Source: Arthrobacter sp. CDRTa11 (lineage in GTDB: Bacteria > Actinomycetota > Actinomycetes > Actinomycetales > Micrococcaceae). Taken from it: a stretch of DNA of 64,000 nucleotides. Under the pieces are notes generated by a model, which saw only the letters and a program-made list of their open reading frames with translations, was not told the origin of the DNA and ran no database searches. Made by a program: the position numbers and the translations under genes. The stretch covers positions 3,472,001-3,536,000 of the forward strand of contig NZ_CP044532.1 of assembly GCF_026427775.1 (NCBI RefSeq), in the 5' to 3' direction. This document shows, in pieces, positions 1 to 8,418 of this stretch. The number at the start of each line of letters is the position of its first letter. Within the stretch, counting starts at the first letter, position 1.

Positions 1-502
1 ACCGATCCTTGAGCTTATTCAGCGCGGCATTAAACTGGCCACCGGCGCGATAGTCCGCGCCAAAGTCGCGAAATACAGGGCGAAGCTCCTCCGGACCTTT
101 CTCTCCCAGTTGAATGAGGGCTTCCGGCAGCGACAAACCGGCCCGGATGGCGGAACGAAGATGATCGACAACGTCGGGCCAAAGCTGACGCAGCACCGCC
201 GTCCTCTTTTTGGCACGCCACCGGACCAGGCTGATGGGCAGCCACGCACCGAACAATCCAAAGCAGGCAGAAATGGGCCAAGACCCGCTGACAGCGAAGA
301 AAGCAAGTGCCACAAAGATGCCCAGGCCAACACACGTGGCAATGAGGCCGCTTCCGGTAACCTTTTCGATGCCGGCGGAGGCCAGCAGGTCCTCCAGCCG
401 GTTGACCTTATGGGTGCGATCAACGGGCGCCAGTTGCTCCCAGCAGGACAACCAGATGAGAAACAGCCCTGTCCCCGCCAGCACCCCAACTAACGGCGCC
501 AT
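1..502 (-). CDS. tadB: TadB-like type II secretion system F family protein (3' part cut by window edge)
   Basis: An open frame starts with ATG at 502 (reading MAPLVGVLAG) and runs off the left edge, giving about 167 codons. Its start shares one base with the stop of the downstream-lying ATPase gene (TGATG), so the two are probably translationally coupled. The visible part has an N-terminal hydrophobic segment (about residues 3-18), a second hydrophobic block (about 52-85), and then the soluble start of a T2SSF domain: WPDVVDHLRSAIRAGLSLPEA, followed by a Gln/Gly-rich helix. In this family TadB/TadC form the inner-membrane platform of Tad/Flp pili, driven by the TadA/CpaF ATPase encoded next door. 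The family call is firm; the exact role (pilus or secretion) is inferred. Confidence 0.85.
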   Translation of the reverse strand, partial: MAPLVGVLAGTGLFLIWLSCWEQLAPVDRTHKVNRLEDLLASAGIEKVTGSGLIATCVGLGIFVALAFFAVSGSWPISACFGLFGAWLPISLVRWRAKKRTAVLRQLWPDVVDHLRSAIRAGLSLPEALIQLGEKGPEELRPVFRDFGADYRAGGQFNAALNKLKDR

Positions 503-1725
503 CAGCGCGACTCCAGCAGCGCCGCGACGTCGTAACCAGCGCGGGCAAATTTCTCAGTGGCGGGCATCGAACTTGCCCTCGGCTGCAACTGGCCATCTAC
601 GATGGCGAACACCATCGACGACTCGATGATGCCGTTCTCAACGCGCCTGCCAAGGGAAAGAATTTCTGTCACCTGACGGCGGCCGTTGGCCTGGCGGCTG
701 CAGTGAACCACCAGGTCTATGCAGGATGCAACCGTGGGTACCACGAAGGCGCTGGAAATATTTTCACCGGCCAACAGAGGGAGCGTGCAGATCTTGGTCA
801 CAGCATCGTGTGCCGAGTTGGCATGCACGCTGCACATCCCGGGAAGGCCCGAGTTCAGGGCGATCAGCATGTCCAGACTTTCGGCCTCTCTGACTTCGCC
901 CACCACCAATCGGTCAGGGCGCATCCGCAAAGCTTCTTTTACCAGCCTGCGCAAAGGGATCTCGCCTTCGCCCTCCAGATTGGGCTGGCGGCATTGAAGG
1001 CCCACCACATCCCTCAAAGGAAACTGCAGCTCAAAGATTTCTTCGACGGTGATGACCCGTTCCCGGCTGCCGATACCCGCCGCGAGACAGTTGAGCATGG
1101 TAGTTTTACCTGCTTGAGTGGCGCCGGAGACAAGAATATTCAGTCCGCTGGCCACTGCTGCTCCCAGGAACCGGGCCGCCTGGGGCGTCAGGGTCCCCAA
1201 CTCCACGAGATGCTCCAGCCGGCTTGCTTTGACCACGAACTTCCGGATGTTCACCGCCCAATGCCGCCGGGTGACGTCGGGGATGACTACGTGAAGCCTT
1301 GAACCGTCCGGCAAAGCAGCATCGACAAATGGAGAAGACATATCGAGCCGCCGGCCTGAACTCTTTAGCATCCGTTCCACGAGGTCGCGCACCTGTTGGG
1401 CCGTTAAGCTCAGGGACGTGAGCTCGGACTCGCCGTTCCGGGCCACATAGATCTCATTGGGTGCATTCAGCCAGATTTCCTCGATGGAGGGGTCGTCCAA
1501 CAACGGCTGGAGCACACCGAACCCAGCTACTGCATCAAAGACAAACCTCTGGGCAGCCTCCAGCGGACCAATCGGCGGGAGCGGTCCCATCAGGGCCCGC
1601 TCGTCATAGTCACTGACGGCGGCTTCAACCAGCCGGCGAACCTCGCCCGGCTGCCGCAACGGGTCAAGACCCCGGCGACGGATCAGCTCCCGGACTTCGT
1701 CCTCCACGATTCGTACAGCATCCAT
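502..1725 (-). CDS. cpaF: CpaF/TadA-family type II/IV secretion ATPase
   Basis: 407 residues, the usual length for a CpaF/TadA ATPase. The N-terminal helical domain carries the PSIEEIWLNAPNEIYV stretch typical of the family. The RecA-like domain has Walker A GATQAGKT (about 201-208, Lys207), an Asp-box region, a Walker B-like RPDRLVVGEVRE and a later His box (CSVHANSAHD). It should hydrolyse ATP in the cytoplasm to power a Tad/Flp pilus or related secretion machine through the TadB protein encoded immediately downstream with a one-base overlap. A GGGGA Shine-Dalgarno lies 5-6 bases before the ATG at 1725. The separate CpaB/CpaE-like pair at 49117-51065 could belong to the same system. Upstream, 1726-2015 holds no gene; GGGTACAG occurs twice there (about 1772 and 1813). 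Confidence 0.9.
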   Translation of the reverse strand: MDAVRIVEDEVRELIRRRGLDPLRQPGEVRRLVEAAVSDYDERALMGPLPPIGPLEAAQRFVFDAVAGFGVLQPLLDDPSIEEIWLNAPNEIYVARNGESELTSLSLTAQQVRDLVERMLKSSGRRLDMSSPFVDAALPDGSRLHVVIPDVTRRHWAVNIRKFVVKASRLEHLVELGTLTPQAARFLGAAVASGLNILVSGATQAGKTTMLNCLAAGIGSRERVITVEEIFELQFPLRDVVGLQCRQPNLEGEGEIPLRRLVKEALRMRPDRLVVGEVREAESLDMLIALNSGLPGMCSVHANSAHDAVTKICTLPLLAGENISSAFVVPTVASCIDLVVHCSRQANGRRQVTEILSLGRRVENGIIESSMVFAIVDGQLQPRASSMPATEKFARAGYDVAALLESR

Positions 1726-2015
1726 GCGTTCCCCAAAATGACTGCCGCCCCCGGCAGAGGCAGTACAACTGGGTACAGCCTAGGGAGGTTACAACACCCC
1801 GCCAAGTCATATGGGTACAGATGTGGATAAACGTCACGAGGGCACCCCAACTCCAATGGGCTTTCCGGCGGGACTTATCACCAATTTCCCCCGGAAGGTC
1901 TGCCTGCATGGTCTAATGAAGCATATTTGACGTACTGGTCGCGCACCTTGGATTTTGATCCTGACGAGAAGGACCACGGTCCACCGGGAGCGCCGGCATA
2001 GGGAGCTATCTAGCC

Positions 2016-3362
2016 ATGGCGTTCAGCGTTGCAACAGCCAGGGTCGACATCACGCCGACTCTCAGCACGAATCCTTACATGGCCGGCTACGGAACGGTTG
2101 ACGGAGGACGGATTGCGACCAGCAGCACGCCGTACCAGCCCTTATATGCGCGGGCGATCGTTCTCTGGGAAGATACGTACCCCCACCTCATATTGAGCGC
2201 GGACGTGCTTGCGTTCCCCCGTGCGATGCACCAGAGAATCCGTGCCCGCGTTCTGGCCCTCGCCGGCTGGCACAGCAGCGAGATCCTCATGCAGGCAACG
2301 CATACCCACAACGGTCCCGCCCTCATCGACACGCTCCAGCCTCACATTTCGTATGGCCTGTCCGACCTCACGCTGATCAAAAGCTACTGTGCCGCGCTGG
2401 AGGACAAGATTGTCTCTCTCGTCCAGACAGCCCTGGCGGCTCCACGGACACCCGTCACCCTTGACTACAAAGTTGCAAGCCAGAATTTTGCGGCCAACAG
2501 GGTTGGATTGCCATACACCGAGACTGCCGTTCCGATCCTTGTGGCCCGGCGCAGCAATGGGGTTCCGCGCGCTGTTATTTTCAGTTACGCCTGCCATCCG
2601 GTGAGCGCCGGATGGCGCACGCTGTTCGACGGCGACTTTCCAGCCGCGGCATGCAACTACCTGGAAGCTCAAACCGCAGGCTGCTTCGCCCTCTTCCTTC
2701 AGGGGGCATCTGGGGATCAGGATCCGCTTGGAGCCCGGGGCTGGGCCTTGCGGGACCAGCAAGGGAACGCTTTGGGCGCTGCTGTGAATTCGGCAATGTC
2801 CGGCCCAGGGCGAACGATAGCCGGCCCCCTGCTGACCTATTACCAGGAAGTACAACTCCCCCTCGACATCACTCTGACCCCGGCAAATCTCGTCGGCGTC
2901 CGTGCTGCGTTCGTTGCAAGGCTTGGCAATCCTGAAGGGCAGCCAAGCTGGTACCAAAGACATGCGCAGGGAATGATCGCAAGGATCGATAGCAACAACC
3001 TCCCCACCTCAATCCCTTCGCCTTTTCAAGTTTGGAAGCTCCAGGGCAACCCCCAATTGAAGATCGCAATGATTGGCGGGGAGCTAGTCAGCGGTTATGG
3101 TGCCTACTTCCGAGCCGGGCATGGCGGCGCGAACGGCATCATAGTTGGCGGCTATGCCAATGAATCCTGCTGTTACATTCCCAGCAATGAGTTCTTTCCC
3201 CCCTACATGCCCTACGGGAGCTATGAGGGCGGATGGGATCCCGACCACCCCGGCATTGCTGGCGGGTCGATGGCTGTCTACGGGCATCTGGCCCATTTCA
3301 AGGGCGGAAGCAATGGGGTGGAAGACACAGTGATCAACACTATGAATGCCATGCTGGGCTAG
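2016..3362 (+). CDS. Neutral/alkaline non-lysosomal ceramidase-like protein
   Basis: 448 residues. The N-terminus reads ATARVDITPTLSTNPYMAGYG, the usual opening of the neutral/alkaline ceramidase N-terminal domain. The zinc-site motifs of that family appear: THTHNGP (about residue 95) and FSYACHP (about 190-196). Known members hydrolyse the amide bond of ceramide or related N-acyl lipids, but many bacterial homologues are uncharacterised, so the substrate here is unknown. No signal peptide or membrane segment is visible, although many characterised ceramidases are secreted; this suggests a cytoplasmic or non-classically exported protein. The ATG follows an AGGGAG box about 10 bases upstream. 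It stands alone, transcribed towards the convergent lipoprotein gene. An inverted repeat GGACC-AC-GGTCC lies at 1971-1982. Confidence 0.75.
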   Translation: MAFSVATARVDITPTLSTNPYMAGYGTVDGGRIATSSTPYQPLYARAIVLWEDTYPHLILSADVLAFPRAMHQRIRARVLALAGWHSSEILMQATHTHNGPALIDTLQPHISYGLSDLTLIKSYCAALEDKIVSLVQTALAAPRTPVTLDYKVASQNFAANRVGLPYTETAVPILVARRSNGVPRAVIFSYACHPVSAGWRTLFDGDFPAAACNYLEAQTAGCFALFLQGASGDQDPLGARGWALRDQQGNALGAAVNSAMSGPGRTIAGPLLTYYQEVQLPLDITLTPANLVGVRAAFVARLGNPEGQPSWYQRHAQGMIARIDSNNLPTSIPSPFQVWKLQGNPQLKIAMIGGELVSGYGAYFRAGHGGANGIIVGGYANESCCYIPSNEFFPPYMPYGSYEGGWDPDHPGIAGGSMAVYGHLAHFKGGSNGVEDTVINTMNAMLG

Positions 3363-3435
3363 TCCTGACATCACCGCGTTATGGCTCGAGGGCCAACGCT
3401 AGCCGGCCACCCTTAATTTCGAGAGTTGCCTCCCT

Positions 3436-3469
3436 GCGCAGGGATGTTCAGGGCGCAGGGATGTTCAGG
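3436..3469. repeat. Perfect 17-bp tandem duplication
   Basis: The unit gcgcagggatgttcagg occurs twice without spacing (3436-3452 and 3453-3469). The stop codon of the minus-strand lipoprotein gene (3465-3467) lies inside the second copy, so the duplication touches the gene end. The unit length is not a multiple of three and the copies are identical, which suggests a recent slip event. Confidence 0.9.
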
Positions 3470-3998
3470 CTTTTTGGAGCCACCGTTCCAGCAGGATAGC
3501 TTGCGGTGCCATAGGGGCAAACGCCAGCGCACCCCTGATGACTGGAACTCCGATCTCCGGCAAACGCGCCTCCAACTCCCGGGGGTTCGTACGAGTGGAC
3601 GCCTTCAAAATCCGCAGGAACAGTGCAGACTTATCGTCCGCCGGCGCTCCGGCCGCAAGTGCCACTTGCACGGCCGATTCCTCCTCTGGAGTGAGGATAT
3701 GCGGAGTTCCACCCACATAGGCGACGTCGCACGTCGCTATCCGCATATACCTCGTCGACGCCCATACCTCGTCCAGGCTGGAGAGTATGCCAATCTTCTG
3801 CCCGTCCACGTCAGAGCAGTCGAACTGATATCGGACGATTGGCTCTGGCTTTTCCGGCGGGGTGCCTTTCGCAGCCTCAGTCCGGTCCGCTGCCGGCGGA
3901 TCCACCGGTCCGGAATTTTGATAGTTCGCTGTCGAACAGCTACTCAGCACAAAAGTGGTGAGAGCCAACTGAACGACGGTTCGCCTGCGGATATCCAC
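3465..3998 (-). CDS. Predicted lipoprotein of unknown function (paralogue of the next gene)
   Basis: 177 residues. The N-terminus has an Arg-rich n-region (DIRRR), a hydrophobic stretch and a lipobox VLSSC (Cys at about residue 21), so the mature protein should be lipidated and anchored outside the membrane. A Pro/Glu-rich linker follows. The core shares a clear block with the neighbouring lipoprotein: LSSLDEVWASTRYMRIATCDVAYVG here against LSSLEEVWAASNYLRMESCDVTYVG there. The two therefore arose by duplication. This copy is shorter and lacks the C-terminal domain of its neighbour. No enzyme motif is seen and no function is assigned. A long open frame on the opposite strand (3426-4487) is judged a shadow. 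Confidence 0.7.
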   Translation of the reverse strand: MDIRRRTVVQLALTTFVLSSCSTANYQNSGPVDPPAADRTEAAKGTPPEKPEPIVRYQFDCSDVDGQKIGILSSLDEVWASTRYMRIATCDVAYVGGTPHILTPEEESAVQVALAAGAPADDKSALFLRILKASTRTNPRELEARLPEIGVPVIRGALAFAPMAPQAILLERWLQKA

Positions 3999-4070
3999 AG
4001 TGGAGCCCCCAACTTCTTTGGGATGCTCCCCAGCTCCGCATGCAATTCCGATTCGGCCGTTCAGGCCGAG

Positions 4071-4799
4071 TTAGTCAATTTTCTCCCAAATCCCACATTT
4101 GTCACTAGTAAGGACTACTCGATTTTCCAGGGTCAGTTCCACCTGCTCCGACAAGCTGCCGTTCTGATCGATAACGGACCCATCTGCTCCCGCAACAGCC
4201 CAGGTGCATTCCCCTTCAGGAGCCGTCATCTTCTTCTCCAGGCGATACTTTCCCGGTTCCATCGAGTCCCCCACGACGTGCCGACCGTCACCTATCCGGG
4301 TTCCGTTGGCCCACCCCTGGATGATCTTCCCTTGCGGGCCATCGGGACAAATCCGCGCGGCCGCGAGCAGAATTTCCTTTGGGCGCTCAGCAAAGCCGCC
4401 TGGAGCTGTTTCGTCGCTGACACGGGTACAGAGTTCGACGGCGGTCAAATAGGCTTCGAGCCCGTCCGAAGCGTTAGTGCTTCCTGAATTCGCGATCTCG
4501 ATGGCAGCGGCTTCGTCGGGCGTGGGCTGGAAGGGTTGGGGACCCACGTAGGTGACGTCGCACGATTCCATCCGCAGATAGTTGCTTGCCGCCCAGACCT
4601 CTTCAAGGCTCGAGAGCTGTACATCCGGCGAGTTATCGAGACTGGTGCAAAAGAAAGCCAGCCGCTGGTCCTGCTCCCTTGGACTCCCACCAGTCGTTGT
4701 AGCCGGCGCCGGCGCACTTTCGGGCTGGACGGATGGCGGGCTCACGGAGCAACCAATGAGGAGAACCGCCAACGTCCCTATCAACAAGAACTTTTTCAC
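4071..4799 (-). CDS. Predicted lipoprotein with C-terminal beta-type extracellular domain
   Basis: The start is set at GTG 4799 because AGGAGG lies five bases before it and the protein then begins directly with a classical lipoprotein signal (VKKFLLIGTLAVLLIGC, Cys at residue 15). The longer frame to 4847 would put 16 unlikely residues before the signal. The result is 242 residues. After a Pro/Ala/Thr linker comes the block shared with the paralogue downstream. The C-terminal part (about 170-242: DSMEPGKYR, CTWAVAG, KCGIWEKI) looks like a small domain found at the end of many actinobacterial surface lipoproteins. It has paired cysteines suited to a disulfide. Function is unknown; the context is a run of secreted proteins. 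Confidence 0.72.
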   Translation of the reverse strand: MKKFLLIGTLAVLLIGCSVSPPSVQPESAPAPATTTGGSPREQDQRLAFFCTSLDNSPDVQLSSLEEVWAASNYLRMESCDVTYVGPQPFQPTPDEAAAIEIANSGSTNASDGLEAYLTAVELCTRVSDETAPGGFAERPKEILLAAARICPDGPQGKIIQGWANGTRIGDGRHVVGDSMEPGKYRLEKKMTAPEGECTWAVAGADGSVIDQNGSLSEQVELTLENRVVLTSDKCGIWEKID

Positions 4800-5025
4800 G
4801 CTGGCCTCCTGTTCCATCATCGACCGACGTCGCTGCAGGGTCAACAAGCCGGCTGATCAGTATCGCTGGGAACCGAATACCGGGTGCCTGTCCGAAAAGA
4901 CTTCCGATGGGGCGCCGGGGCCTGGTGAGGAACAGGAACACTCGGATCCCACGCCGCCGTGTGGAGGTAGATATGAGTACTACTACTTGTTCACTTAGCC
5001 TCCCAGCCGGTTTAGCATTCAGCTC

Positions 5026-8000
5026 ATGAAGGAATACCGCTCCCGGAGCGGCGTCGGATGGGGACATCGACGGCATCGGATTACGGCATCTATTGCTTCG
5101 GTTGGCATCGCGGCGGCGGTACTGACCGGGGTGTTCTTTTCTGCACCGGCGACGGCAGACCAGACGCGCCACACCCTGGCTGTTGGTCTGACCGCTCCGG
5201 CGGGATCGGTTCAGGATCCAGCCGGCAGAATCTGGATATCTGATGCCAAGGCAGGCTTTTGTCGCGTCCTTGAAGCCTCGGGCAGCACGGCCGGCAGGAT
5301 CGAGCATCCACTGACAGCAACGGATCCGGCCGCAAAGACCTGCCTCGGCGGCAACTTGCCGGAGCATGCAAAAGGTCCGGCGCTGGCAGCGAGTCCAGCT
5401 TTGCTCGACCCGACACCCAACTCCCCGGGAAGCGGAGACGAACTCGCGTTCATTCCGGACGCTGCGCCAGGTAGTGCCGAACTGATTCGCGCCAAGTGGA
5501 ATCCGGCCACGGGCAAGTTCGAATACCTCAACCAGCTCACTGTCTTTGACGGCGATCTGAGGCCGAATGCTGCGAGCGCGGGCCCTGACAACAACATTTA
5601 CCTCTCTTTCTCGAGGGCGCGGTCGATTGTTAAGATCACCAGGCCGTCAGGGAACCAACCAAGTATCGAATCGATAGCTTCGGTCAACTCGGCCGCCTTG
5701 GGGCTGTCCGCTGCCAGTTTCAATAGCCAGGGAAGAGTCACCGTTTTTGTGGCCGAGACCACAGGACTGACTACTTTTACAGCTCCCCCGGACGGAAGCC
5801 TGACTGACTACGTTCCCTTTGCCTCCTACAACGTTGGGAAGCCAACAAGAGTCCATTTCGACAGTGCTACCAAGATGCTCTACACGGGAACTGCCGGAGG
5901 CACATCTGCGGCAAACGCAGGCATCGACACAGTTGCCCGTATCAACCTGCAGACGGGGGTCGTTGAATCACAATGGGCGCTTGGCTTCAGTATGGTGGGC
6001 GGCCTCGGCATGAAAGCCGGAAAACTCCTGGTCATGGACGACTCAGGCCAGTTGGACGCGAGCAAGCCGGCAGGACAAGGAAAGCTCTACCTCTTGTCCA
6101 ATACGGCGGCCCAGATCCTGACAGGCCCCACGGCGGCAGATGGCACGCAGGCGGCAGACCCCGGGTTCACCAACGATCCGACGCCAACCTTCACGGTAGG
6201 AACTGTTCCGGCAGGTAGCCAGATGGAATGCAGCCTAACGGCAGCAGGCCAGATTCCCGCGTGGCAGGACTGCACTTCCGGAAGTTATACCCCTTCCTCA
6301 GCCAAGGCGGATGGCTCCTATTCCTTCGCTGTTCGTCCCATTCCGGGCGTCGCCGCGACGCGTGAGTTCCGGATCGACACGGTTCCTCCTGGCGTACCAG
6401 CCATTACCGCCCCAACCGCAGCCCAGGTCGTCACGGGCAATCCCATACTCACGGCCACATTCGAAACCGGAAGTTCACTGCGTTGCTCTGTGGATTCAAC
6501 GGCGGACTCCAGCTTCCTGGCATGCGCCTCAGGCCAGCCGTTCGCTTTGACGAAAGAAGGGCCAGCAACCCTTCGTGTGAAGGCTGTTGACCAGGCTGGA
6601 AACGTCAGCGCGGCTGCCTCTGTCAATGTCACCGTCGACCTTACGCCCCCGGTTGTCACCATCACGGAGCCTGCCGAAGGTGCCACCGTTACAGATTCGG
6701 TTTCCGTGCAGTTCTCGTCGACATCAGCCGACGTTTCAGGGTTCAGGTGCCGTCTGGATGGCAGCGCCCTGTCAGCCTGCACTTCTCCAAAGGGCTATAG
6801 CGGTCTCGGGAACGGTCAGCACCAGGTCGACGTCGAGGTGTCGGACGCGGCCGGAAACAAGACCATAGCGACCCGCAAGTTCACAGTTCAGGCCGCCGAC
6901 ACCGTTCCGCCTGTGGTGACGGCCTCGCCGCAGGCCGGAACCTACGGCCCGGGTACCACCATTACCCTGTCGTCGAACGAGCCTGCGTCGATTTACTACT
7001 CAACTGACGGATCAACGCCGACGGCGGCCGGCACGCGGTATACAGAGCCCATCGCTCTCGGCACGTCGATGACGATCAAGTATCTGGGGGTTGACTCGGC
7101 ATTGAATGCCTCTGGCGTTGGGCAGCAGACCTATGTCCTTGACGCGACACCACCTGAGGTGGTCGTCTCGCCGGCTGCGGGTACCTACCCAACCGGGCAG
7201 CAGATCACACTGACTGCCAATGAGGCCTCAACGATCTACTACACAACGAATGGTTCTACGCCATCGACCGGCAGCACGAAGTACACAACCCCCATTACCC
7301 TGTCTGGTGCCATCACGCTGAAATACCTGGCGGTTGATGCCTCCAACAACGCGTCACCGGTGGGAACCCAGGCGTATACGGTTATTCCTCCCGTTTCCGG
7401 ACTTTGGAAGGACTACAACAGCGACGCCAAGGCCGATGTCATCGCCCGGGACAGCGGGGGTAGCCTCTGGATTTACCCCGGCACTGGGTCAGGCGGCTTC
7501 CTTGCCCGCATCCAGACGGGCACTGGCTGGAACGCAATGTCGGCCATAGTACCCACTCCGGACTTCAACGGTGACGGGCGCAGTGACGTGCTGGCCCGGG
7601 ATACCAGCGGCGCTTTGTGGCTGTACGGCGGCAACGGCACAGGTGGCTGGCAGCCCAGGGTCAAGAACGGTGAAGGGTGGAACGGGATGTCCGTGATTCT
7701 CTCGCCGGGTGACTTTGATGGCAATGGCAAGGCAGACGTCCTGGCGCGGGACGATGGCGGCGCCCTTTGGCTTTATCCGGGAAACGGCGCTGGAGGTTTC
7801 CTGAGCCGGGTTCAGGTAGGCAGCGCATGGAACGTTATGAGCTTCATTTTCAGTCCGGGCGACTTTAATGGCGACGGCTTTAACGATGTACTGGCGCGGG
7901 AATCCGGAGGAAACCTTTATCTTTACGCGGGCAATGGAAGCGGTGGCTGGCTCGCGCGGCAACAAGTGGGTAACGGATGGAACGCTATGAGCGCCATCCT

Positions 8001-8151
8001 GGGTCCCGGAGACTTCAGCGGCGACGGAAAACCTGACGTTTTGGCACGCGATTCAGCCGGGCGGCTCTGGCTCTACCCCGGGAATGGTTCGGCGGGATGG
8101 CTGCCCAGGAGCCAAATCGGTTCAGGCTGGAATGGCTACCTGATCCCTTAG
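5026..8151 (+). CDS. Large secreted protein: beta-propeller-like, Ig-like/CHB_HEX_C and FG-GAP repeats
   Basis: 1041 residues with an N-terminal signal peptide (hydrophobic AGIAAAVLTGVFFSAPATA, cleavage near residue 45). Residues about 45-360 look like an NHL/beta-propeller region with repeated Gly/Asp loops. Residues about 370-620 are Ig-like modules with paired cysteines. Two chitobiase C-terminal-like modules follow (about 625-785; ITLTANEASTIYYTTNGSTP and its near copy). The last 250 residues are five FG-GAP/VCBS-type repeats of about 49 residues (DFNGDGRSDVLARD, GALWLYPGNG, GWN), with Asp-rich loops likely to bind calcium. No catalytic motif is seen. The repeats resemble those of the neighbouring lysozyme, so the two may bind the same surface ligand. 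No strong Shine-Dalgarno precedes the ATG. Confidence 0.8.
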   Translation: MKEYRSRSGVGWGHRRHRITASIASVGIAAAVLTGVFFSAPATADQTRHTLAVGLTAPAGSVQDPAGRIWISDAKAGFCRVLEASGSTAGRIEHPLTATDPAAKTCLGGNLPEHAKGPALAASPALLDPTPNSPGSGDELAFIPDAAPGSAELIRAKWNPATGKFEYLNQLTVFDGDLRPNAASAGPDNNIYLSFSRARSIVKITRPSGNQPSIESIASVNSAALGLSAASFNSQGRVTVFVAETTGLTTFTAPPDGSLTDYVPFASYNVGKPTRVHFDSATKMLYTGTAGGTSAANAGIDTVARINLQTGVVESQWALGFSMVGGLGMKAGKLLVMDDSGQLDASKPAGQGKLYLLSNTAAQILTGPTAADGTQAADPGFTNDPTPTFTVGTVPAGSQMECSLTAAGQIPAWQDCTSGSYTPSSAKADGSYSFAVRPIPGVAATREFRIDTVPPGVPAITAPTAAQVVTGNPILTATFETGSSLRCSVDSTADSSFLACASGQPFALTKEGPATLRVKAVDQAGNVSAAASVNVTVDLTPPVVTITEPAEGATVTDSVSVQFSSTSADVSGFRCRLDGSALSACTSPKGYSGLGNGQHQVDVEVSDAAGNKTIATRKFTVQAADTVPPVVTASPQAGTYGPGTTITLSSNEPASIYYSTDGSTPTAAGTRYTEPIALGTSMTIKYLGVDSALNASGVGQQTYVLDATPPEVVVSPAAGTYPTGQQITLTANEASTIYYTTNGSTPSTGSTKYTTPITLSGAITLKYLAVDASNNASPVGTQAYTVIPPVSGLWKDYNSDAKADVIARDSGGSLWIYPGTGSGGFLARIQTGTGWNAMSAIVPTPDFNGDGRSDVLARDTSGALWLYGGNGTGGWQPRVKNGEGWNGMSVILSPGDFDGNGKADVLARDDGGALWLYPGNGAGGFLSRVQVGSAWNVMSFIFSPGDFNGDGFNDVLARESGGNLYLYAGNGSGGWLARQQVGNGWNAMSAILGPGDFSGDGKPDVLARDSAGRLWLYPGNGSAGWLPRSQIGSGWNGYLIP

Positions 8152-8274
8152 CCGGATATAGAATACGCGCGTTTACGCCTGTAAGTCGAAGCACAGACTG
8201 CTGGCCGGCGCGCGTTTTCGTACTGGTGCAGAAGTGATAACAGTGTCGCATCTTTCACATTGGCAACAATAGAA

Positions 8275-8292
8275 TCACTGGTTTCACTGGTT
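8275..8292. promoter_or_regulatory. Tandem 9-bp direct repeat upstream of the lysozyme gene
   Basis: TCACTGGTT occurs twice back to back. A possible -10 box TAGGGT lies at 8303-8308, which would place the repeats around -40 to -23, a usual operator position. The -10 assignment is weak and no -35 box is clear. Confidence 0.4.
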
Positions 8293-8331
8293 ACTCCGGT
8301 GCTAGGGTGAGCGCATTAAGTCTCGATAACC

Positions 8332-8368
8332 CAGTTCAGTCTCCCCTTTGTGGGGTTCACTGAAACTG
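8332..8368 (+). other. Potential leader hairpin in the 5' region of the lysozyme gene
   Basis: CAGTTCAGT at the left pairs with ACTGAAACTG at the right with one bulged base. After a small internal loop, CCCC pairs with GGGG around a TTTGT loop. It lies about 50 bases before the lysozyme ATG and would be in its 5' untranslated region. It does not resemble a c-di-AMP riboswitch that I can recognise. Confidence 0.35.
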
Positions 8369-8418
8369 CAACCCTGACGTTGCGCTTTGGGTAGCGCCTC
8401 ATTGTCACCGGAGCCAAT

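Noticed and set aside
1763..1820. A third phased repeat array upstream of the CpaF gene
   Set aside because: GTACA repeats 10 bases apart occur only as one pair; the register is not kept further.
3426..4487. A 353-codon plus-strand open frame opposite the two lipoprotein genes
   Set aside because: Arg/Ser/Pro-rich and without any domain; the minus-strand frames have lipoprotein signals, paralogy and a Shine-Dalgarno.
8160..8215. Terminator after the large FG-GAP protein gene
   Set aside because: The CGCGCG segments are self-complementary and far apart; no convincing stem with a T run.
8152..8418. c-di-AMP (ydaO) riboswitch before the lysozyme gene
   Set aside because: Such riboswitches often precede actinobacterial wall hydrolases, but I could not match the conserved core here; only a simple hairpin is seen.
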